This document shows positions 57,673 through 64,000 of a stretch of DNA of 64,000 bases, one piece after another (positions within the stretch are counted from its first letter, which is position 1; every line of letters starts with the position of its first letter). A model generated the notes under the pieces. That model made no database searches, was not told the origin of the DNA, and was given only the letters and a program-made list of their open reading frames with translations. The position numbers were made by a program, and so were the translations under genes. Origin of the DNA: Xenoacremonium recifei. Lineage: Eukaryota > Ascomycota > Sordariomycetes > Hypocreales > Nectriaceae. The DNA lies in assembly GCA_012184525.1 (NCBI GenBank), contig WOFQ01000005.1:434001-498000 (forward strand), read 5' to 3'.

Positions 57673-58111
57673 TTTTGTAGTCTGAAATGAGGACGGGAAG
57701 CGCAATCATGAAAATCAAGGTCCTCGGAAGAAGACTTATTGCCGATGGATCTCCAAACAACGAAGTTGACGGAACCAAGTTTGCCTGGTCCTCAATGCCG
57801 AGGCACGACTTGACACAAACCGCAAATAGAATTATTGGATTGCTCAGTAATTTTTTCTTGATTTCTTCAGAATTCTTATGAACCTAGGCACGTGAGGGTC
57901 GGTGAGACAAGTGTATTATTAACCTTGACTTAACATCACGCCTACTTTAACAACTTCAGTCACTCTAGATTAAAGGGTCTTTTTCTCGCTGCACTTGATC
58001 ACGAATATAAAAATCGCCATTGGCAGCTTTACTCTCTCATTAGTATTCAAGCAACCTGCCATGTTTCTAGGCTCAGCGCACTGTATAGACTTGTTGTCTC
58101 CCCTTAGAAGC

Positions 58112-59542
58112 TCAGAGAAGCTTCATTAAGCTCCCGAAGGTCGCCAAGCTAGACATATCGTCCAGGACACGCATAACCTCGTCTGCCTTGTCGCGTGACA
58201 GGATCTCTTTTGTGCAATCGTAGAATTTTGCCCGCTCCTCTTTTGGTGTTAAAGGGTCCGTTGACTCACCGCGACGGTCATAGCGCGTGTCCTCGTACAC
58301 TGTGCCTGATCGGAGCGTGATCTTGGTGTAGCACGGCATTTCTAGGTAGGTCTTTTCGGTATGCTCACTCCCTGGGATCGCCAGCATGCTCACCTTGGGC
58401 ATGAAGGCTTGCACGTCAGGTCGGTTCACGGCGTCGTCCTCGAAGTCCCGCAAGCTGATCTGGCGATAGAGCACGGCGACAGCGCAAGTATAGGGCATAC
58501 TGAAACGGGCCTGCATCCCGTTCTGTGGTTGAGGATACCGCAGGTTGGCAGTGTTCAGGTAGGGGATCGTCGTCTCGATAGCTTTCACGTCCTCAGCACG
58601 GATGTCATGCTTGTGACAGAGATCAAGGACTGCGTTCAGTGTTCGATGCGTGCTGCCACAGGTCGGGTACGGCTTGTATGTTATGCCTGGGTCTTCGATG
58701 GCGAGTGGCTGATCCGGGCCGGGTAGCGTGAACTCACTACCGTCGCCATCGAAGTTGGCATATAGCTTTGACCAACCCCAGGGGCCCGTCAAGACTTCGG
58801 GGCAGCCCCCAATGCCAGCAGCGGCCATCTTCACAGCGATGACAGCGTCGCGAGCTGCAGCTCCAGGTTGTACGCTCTTGGCATCATAGCCAATCTGGAT
58901 CCGGCCACCGCTTGAAGCACTGACAGCCAGACTGATAGCAGCAGTGACACCTGCCACGTCCAGTCGCAACAGTCTTGCACAGGCTACCGCCGCTGAGATG
59001 ACACCAACGGTTGCGGTGCCGTGCCAGCCCACGTCGTGGTGCTTCGGCGCGGCGCGGCCAAGACAGGCACAGGCCTCGATGCCAACCACATACGCATCCA
59101 CCACATCATCGCCTGACAGACCTCGTTCCTCGGCCAGGGCAAAGACAGCTGGCAGGATTGTGCAGGAAGGATGACCAGTGAGTGGCCGGAAGGAATCGTC
59201 GAAGTCCAAGATGTGTGCTGCTGTGCCGTTGGCAAATGCGGCTGCTGGCGCTGACACCTGGACTGGGCAGCCAACGATAGTGCAAGCACCTGGGCCGCTG
59301 ATATCCCGAGCAACCTTGGCAACACGCCGGGGAACATCCTCGACGCTACCGCCAATAAGACAGCCTACCAGATCTCGGATGCCGCGCTGGGCATCTACGC
59401 GAGCGGCAAGAGTGCGTTGTCGTGGGACCGTGGCGGCCCAGGTGGCCAACCGCACCGTGGGCTGTTGGAGGTCTGTCATGGATGGTTGAGAGAGACACGT
59501 TATCAGTCTGCGTGCTAACAACCGGGGCGCTGTTCGTTCCAT
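58112..59542 (-). CDS. MmgE/PrpD family protein
   Basis: Single exon, 476 residues. The family includes 2-methylcitrate dehydratase, cis-aconitate decarboxylase and many uncharacterised dehydratase-like proteins. Marks: LAARVDAQRGIRDLVGCLIGG, AAFANGTAAHILDFDDSF, GHPSCTILPAVFALAEE, the helical GIEACACLGRA, HHDVGWHGTATVGVISAA, GYDAKSVQPGAAARDAV, KPYPTCGSTHRTLNAVLDLC and YTCAVAVLYRQ. The start could be 59542 or 59479 (MTDLQQP); the extra 21 residues are Arg-rich with one acid and could target mitochondria. It is divergent from the oxoprolinase-type gene, with about 360 bp between, so the two likely share control. Substrate unknown; not clearly methylcitrate. Confidence 0.88.
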   Translation of the reverse strand: MERTAPRLLARRLITCLSQPSMTDLQQPTVRLATWAATVPRQRTLAARVDAQRGIRDLVGCLIGGSVEDVPRRVAKVARDISGPGACTIVGCPVQVSAPAAAFANGTAAHILDFDDSFRPLTGHPSCTILPAVFALAEERGLSGDDVVDAYVVGIEACACLGRAAPKHHDVGWHGTATVGVISAAVACARLLRLDVAGVTAAISLAVSASSGGRIQIGYDAKSVQPGAAARDAVIAVKMAAAGIGGCPEVLTGPWGWSKLYANFDGDGSEFTLPGPDQPLAIEDPGITYKPYPTCGSTHRTLNAVLDLCHKHDIRAEDVKAIETTIPYLNTANLRYPQPQNGMQARFSMPYTCAVAVLYRQISLRDFEDDAVNRPDVQAFMPKVSMLAIPGSEHTEKTYLEMPCYTKITLRSGTVYEDTRYDRRGESTDPLTPKEERAKFYDCTKEILSRDKADEVMRVLDDMSSLATFGSLMKLL

Positions 59543-59610
59543 GTAGGTCAGCGAGGGGATACTGTACCTCTATGAGCAGAATGCCTGCCCCTTGTTGCCC
59601 AATAGTATGC

Positions 59611-59640
59611 TGTCGGCGCCACCTCCGCCTTGTCGGCGCC
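59611..59640 (+). repeat. direct repeat TGTCGGCGCC (two copies, 20-bp period)
   Basis: Identical 10-bp copies at 59611-59620 and 59631-59640, directly left of the palindrome at 59641. Confidence 0.6.
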
Positions 59641-59657
59641 GGGGCCGCTCCGGCCCC
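59641..59657. promoter_or_regulatory. palindrome GGGGCCG-N3-CGGCCCC
   Basis: Perfect 7-bp arms around CTC, giving CCG-N3-CGG, an everted CGG pair. It lies about 100-160 bp from the MmgE/PrpD start and 245 bp from the other gene. Confidence 0.4.
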
Positions 59658-59901
59658 ACCGAGGTTGCATCCGCCGGGCGGCCCCACTACCGGTCTCCTT
59701 GATCACACTCAGCCCGGTAGCCGCTGTGTTCGTATCTGTCGGCTTGATGGCTGCTCGCGTGCGCTGAATAGCGCCCGCTCTTTGTTGCAAATGTCACAGC
59801 GGGAGCCGCTAACAAGATATGCCAAAGTCAGGGATTCAAAGTCGTACCATATTCTTATATCTCCCCCCTATCTGCCGATATGCAGGCTGTGAAGGAAACC
59901 C

Positions 59902-62900
59902 ATGCCAAGTTCCGTCTGCTATCTTTCGCCCAAAATGACGGCCAACGGTATCCCGAATGACGACAGCCCTGATTACTGCGATGACCGCATCCGAATTTAC
60001 ATCGGTACGTACTCGTCTCTGGTACTTGTCTCTGGCTACGCCGCTTCCCACTCCCACCTCCTGCTGACACACACCCTCTATCATAGATCGGGGAGGTACC
60101 TTCTGCGATTGCATTGGCATAGTGCCTGGCCGCGAGGACATAGTAGTAAAGCTGCTATCGGTTGATCCCACCAACTATGAAGACGCCCCTACTGAAGGCA
60201 TTCGCCGCATCTTGGAGTTGGCCACAGGCCTGAGTTTCCCGCGAGGGGAGCCCATCGATGCCTCCCGGATCGGTAAGCCTGCTAGTAATGAGCCTTGGGT
60301 CTGTCGCTTGTGTTGATGCATTCATCATAGCTTCCATTCGCATGGGCACTACTGTAGCGACCAATGCTCTTCTGGAGCGCAAGGGTGCCAAGAGCGCCCT
60401 CTTGACTACTAAGGGGTTTGGCGAGGCCCTAAAAATAGGTCACCAGACCAGAGACAAGCTCTTCGCTCTAGAAATCAAGAAGCCAGATGTTCTGTACGAG
60501 AAGTGTGTTGAGGTAGATGAGCGAGTCGCTATTGAGCACGAATACGCCGACGATAAACACATTGGCACCACTACTATGGGCCTGAGCGGAGATGTCATCC
60601 GAATTCTGAAGCCTCTTGGTAAGTTTCCCTTGTCGGTCTATTTTAGATTAATCGTCGAACCACTGCTGAATCGCATAAACTGAAGATGAGGAAGAGGTCT
60701 TGAAGTCCTTGCGTGACCTCTATAGAGAAGGCTTTCAGTCTCTGGCTGTGTGCTTGGCCCATTCATATACGTTCCCAGACCATGAGCTCCGCATAGCTGA
60801 AATGGCCAAAGATGTCGGCTTCACTCATGTCTCGGTGTCATCACAACTGACCCCAATGGTCAAGATGATCCCGCGCGGTATGTCTGCGATGGCGGATGCA
60901 TACCTGACACCCGTCATGAAGTCGTATGTCGACAACTTCAGAAGGGGTTTTGTGGGCGGTCTTAGCGATACCACGCAGACTAAATGCCAGTTTATGCAGT
61001 CTGACGGAGGACTTGTTGACTTCCGAAGGCTTTCAGGTCTCCGTGCTATTCTGTCAGGTCCTGCTGGCGGCTTGGTCGGATATGCAAGAACCACGTATGA
61101 TCCAAGTGACAAGAAAGGTGTCATTGGCTTTGATATGGGCGGTACCAGTACAGATGTCTCTCGCTATGCAGGCACCTTCGAACATGTATTCGAGACGAAG
61201 ACGGCAGGCATCACGATACAATCACCCCAGCTGGACATCAACACCGTGGCTGCAGGAGGTGGCTCTATCCTGCACTGGAAAAATGGGCTCTTTGCTGTAG
61301 GGCCTGATAGTGCTGGTGCACACCCCGGTCCAGCATGCTATAGAAAGGACGGCCCTCTTACGGTTACTGATGCTAACCTCTTCCTCGGCAGGCTGTTGCC
61401 AGAGTACTTCCCTAAGATCTTCGGTCCAAATGAGGATATGCCCCTGGACCGCGAGATTGTAGCTCTGAAGTTTCAAGAGCTGACCCGATCTGTCAACCAA
61501 ACTGACGGGAATAACTTGACCCCTGAGGAGGTAGCAATTGGGTAGGTGATCCCTTGCATGTCTGCTGTTTCACTCTGTATCTTTCCATTTTATTGCCATC
61601 TTTTTTGACAATAGCTGACAATGACCTAGGTTTCTGAATGTTGCCAATGAGGCTATGTGCCGTCCTATCAGGACCCTGACTGAGGGCAAGGGGTACGATG
61701 TGAGATGCCACAGACTAGCAGCATTCGGCGGAGCAGGTGGACAGCATGCGTGCTCTTTGGCCCGCATCCTAGGCATAGAGGAGGTCGTTATCCATAAATA
61801 TTCGTCGATTCTCTCAGCCTACGGCATGGCCTTAGCTGATGTGATCAGTGAAAGCCTGGAGCCTAGCTCTGCGGTCCTGGGAGCTGATACTCTACCCACC
61901 CTTCAAGAGCGTATGGCTGCTCTACAGTCTAAGGCGCGTGAGCAACTCCAAGAACAAGGGTTCACAGACAAGAGTCTTCGTTACGAGCGATACTTGAACC
62001 TCCGATATTCTGGAACGAGTACGGCGCTGATGATCCAGGAACCTGAAGATGGCGACTTCGAGGCTGCTTTCAAGGAGCGGTATCTGGTTGAATTCTCCTT
62101 CCATATGCCGGGCCGACCCATTCTTGTGGACGACATTCGAGTTCGCGGCATCGCTACTGACAACATTTCTACTAATGAGGGACACCTCGCCCACGAACTA
62201 CAAAAGTCGGATGAGGAAGGGATCTTAGTACAGGACTCTTTGGCCTGTGACAAGACATCAGTTTACTTTGCAGAGTCAGGCTACCTTTCCACAGCGATAT
62301 ACAAGCTGGAAAGTCTGCCGCACTTCTCTCACGTGCAGGTGAATAATAACGTCCATCAGAGTAACACTGCCGCTGGCTTCTTGCTAACTTCTATAGGGCC
62401 CTGCTATTATTCTAGACCAGACCCAAACTATTCTCGTTCTTCCGGGTGCGAGCGCCGCCATCCTGCCTTGCCGAATTGTCATTCGAGTTGGGAGCGCGAC
62501 AGTGAAGAACACAGCTCGCGCGGATAGTATCGACCCTATCCAACTGTCCATTTTCGGTCATCGCTTTATGAGTATCGCTGAGCAGATGGGTAGAACGCTC
62601 CAGAAGACTAGCGTCAGTTTGAACATTAAGGAGCGTCTTGACTTCAGCTGTGCTATCTTCGGTCCTGATGGTGGCCTGGTGGCTAATGCACCCCATGTCC
62701 CTGTCCACTTGGGCAGCATGCAGCATGCAGTAAAGTATCAGCATCAACTCAACAAGGGCAAATTAAGGCCCGGTGATGTGCTCCTCACGAACAGTCCTGG
62801 TAAGCCACAACACCCATCCAACTACGTATTGCAGCCATTGAGACTAACGCGCTCTAAGTCGCTGGAGGGACCCATCTCCCAGATTTAACTGTAGTGTCCC

Positions 62901-64000
62901 CTGTCTTTGATGCAGAAGGCAAAGAGATCATCTTTTATACCGCCTCAAGAGGCCACCATCGTGATATAGGTGGACTCGAGGGCATCTCTGGCAACCCTCG
63001 CTGCACGTATTTGGAGCAGGAAGGGGCCGTCATTGATTCGTTCAAAGTCGTCTCACAAGGAATTTTCGACGAAGAGGGTGAGTTAGTCTCGGTCAAAGAA
63101 CTCTTGTAGCAAAGATACTGACAACCTACAGGTGTGAGACGAATTTTCATTGATGAACCGGCCAAATATCCTGGATGCACCGGTTCGAATAGCATTAAAG
63201 AAAACATATCTGACCTCAAGGCCCAGATTGCCGCTAACAAAAGAGGTACAAACCTAATAAATGAGCTATTCCTCGAATACACAGGGCAGGTTGTAACAAC
63301 CTATATGGCTGCTATCCAGCAAAACGCGGAGAATGCAGTTCGCAGCCATCTCAAGGCCATTGCAAAGCTGCACCCTGATCCTCTGGTTGCCAGCGACGCC
63401 CTCGACGATGGAACTGAGATCCATCTCAAGATCACCATCGAGCCAGAGACTGGCAATGCGACCTTTGATTTCACCGGCACCATGTACCAAACTCACGGGA
63501 ACTACAATGCTCCCCCAAGCCTAGTTCGCTCGGCTATTATCTACGTTCTTCGATGCATTATCAACGACGAAATCCCTCTCAATCAAGGCTGTCTCTCTCC
63601 TATCAAGATCATCATTCCTGAGGGTACGATTTTGTCACCCTCTGCTGGAGCGGCTGTGTTTTCGGGGAATTCCTCTACTAGCAGTCGAATGACGGATGTT
63701 ATCTTGAAGGCATTCATGGCATGTGCGGCCAGTCAAGGTACTATGAACGGAATACAGATGTATGGCATCGAAAAAGCCAAGCCTGGCGAGCCTTTTGCTG
63801 GGTATATGTTTATGTATGGCGAGACTATTTGCGGCGGTAGTGGTGCCGGTCCAACCTGGCACGGCGTTTCAGGTGTTCACACGGTAAGATGCTCTTTTGT
63901 ACCCTACTGTTACCATTTGCCCCGATATTGACCCATTTTCTAGCATATGACAAATACCCGCGTCAGTGATCTGGAAATCTTGGAGAAGCGGCTCCCCGTG
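59902..64000 (+). CDS. 5-oxoprolinase / hydantoinase A-B family enzyme (3' truncated by window)
   Basis: ATP-dependent cleavage of 5-oxo-L-proline to glutamate, or of a related lactam or hydantoin. Nine exons seen: 59902-60004, 60087-60272, 60331-60618, 60686-61541, 61630-62338, 62397-62799, 62859-63077, 63132-63883 and 63944 to the edge; 1191 residues so far of about 1290 expected. The HyuA half has [56 protein letters not shown] and [17 protein letters not shown]; the HyuB half has [40 protein letters not shown] and [18 protein letters not shown]. Both halves are fused, as in eukaryotic oxoprolinases. The acceptors GAAG and TAAG at two introns are weak but frames are exact. Exact substrate unproven. 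Confidence 0.9.

Larger units (their letters stand above)
56906..58111. promoter_or_regulatory. permease promoter region with a gene relic
   Basis: About 1.2 kb between two minus-strand genes. The left part is the permease promoter with a CGG-N8-CCG inverted repeat; the centre holds a truncated FAD-oxidoreductase N-terminus; the right part is AT-rich 3' flank of the MmgE/PrpD gene. No intact gene. Confidence 0.5.
59543..59901. promoter_or_regulatory. bidirectional promoter of MmgE/PrpD and oxoprolinase-type genes
   Basis: 359 bp between divergent starts. GC-rich core with three TGTCGG words (59611, 59631, 59737) and a palindrome at 59641. These are candidate Zn2Cys6 sites. Confidence 0.5.

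Noticed and set aside
59178..59892. Plus-strand frames opposite the MmgE/PrpD start and promoter
   Set aside because: Shadow frames of GC-rich sequence with no family motifs.
1..64000. CRISPR arrays, bacterial operons or phage genes
   Set aside because: Intron-rich eukaryotic genes throughout; no regularly spaced repeats seen.

Overview
The window is 64 kb of nuclear DNA from a filamentous ascomycete (Pezizomycotina). Gene content and style fit Sordariomycetes, perhaps Hypocreales, but that rank is inference. The evidence is short introns (about 48-160 bp, GT..AG), dense genes on both strands, a Zn2Cys6 regulator, a HET-domain gene, a TRI12-type efflux pump and tRNA genes without encoded CCA. 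Exon boundaries were worked out by hand from splice signals and reading-frame continuity. All but one of the spliced models close to a multiple of three; the exception runs off the right edge and cannot be checked.

Layout. 1-25 kb: the tail of a TRI12-type MFS pump; the FAB1/PIKfyve lipid kinase; an unknown disordered protein; a BolA-like protein divergent from a malonyl-CoA-synthetase-like ligase; the cap-binding factor eIF4E; about 3 kb with no clear gene; an unknown protein with a C-terminal membrane anchor; then an ornithine cyclodeaminase/mu-crystallin family enzyme and an aconitase X. The last two together look like a route for cis-3-hydroxy-L-proline to L-proline. 25-35 kb is gene-poor and accessory in character: gene relics, a membrane-anchored lectin-like propeller, a HET-domain incompatibility gene, an intron-containing tRNA-Ile and two identical tRNA-Asn genes in inverted orientation. 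35-50 kb is housekeeping: nicotinate phosphoribosyltransferase, a large PhoD-like phosphatase, a Cdc1/Ted1-type GPI-remodelling phosphoesterase, an MDR reductase, a small Cys-rich protein, and an MPDU1-like PQ-loop protein.

50-64 kb looks like a catabolic gene cluster. It holds an MDR oxidoreductase, a Zn2Cys6 transcription factor, a DAL5-type permease with 12 exons, an MmgE/PrpD-family protein and a divergent 5-oxoprolinase/hydantoinase-type enzyme that runs off the right edge. Their promoters contain CGG/CCG inverted repeats and repeated TGTCGG words, which Zn2Cys6 proteins could read. The substrate is not known; a lactam or hydantoin-like nitrogen compound is the simplest guess. A truncated FAD-oxidoreductase N-terminus lies inside the cluster.
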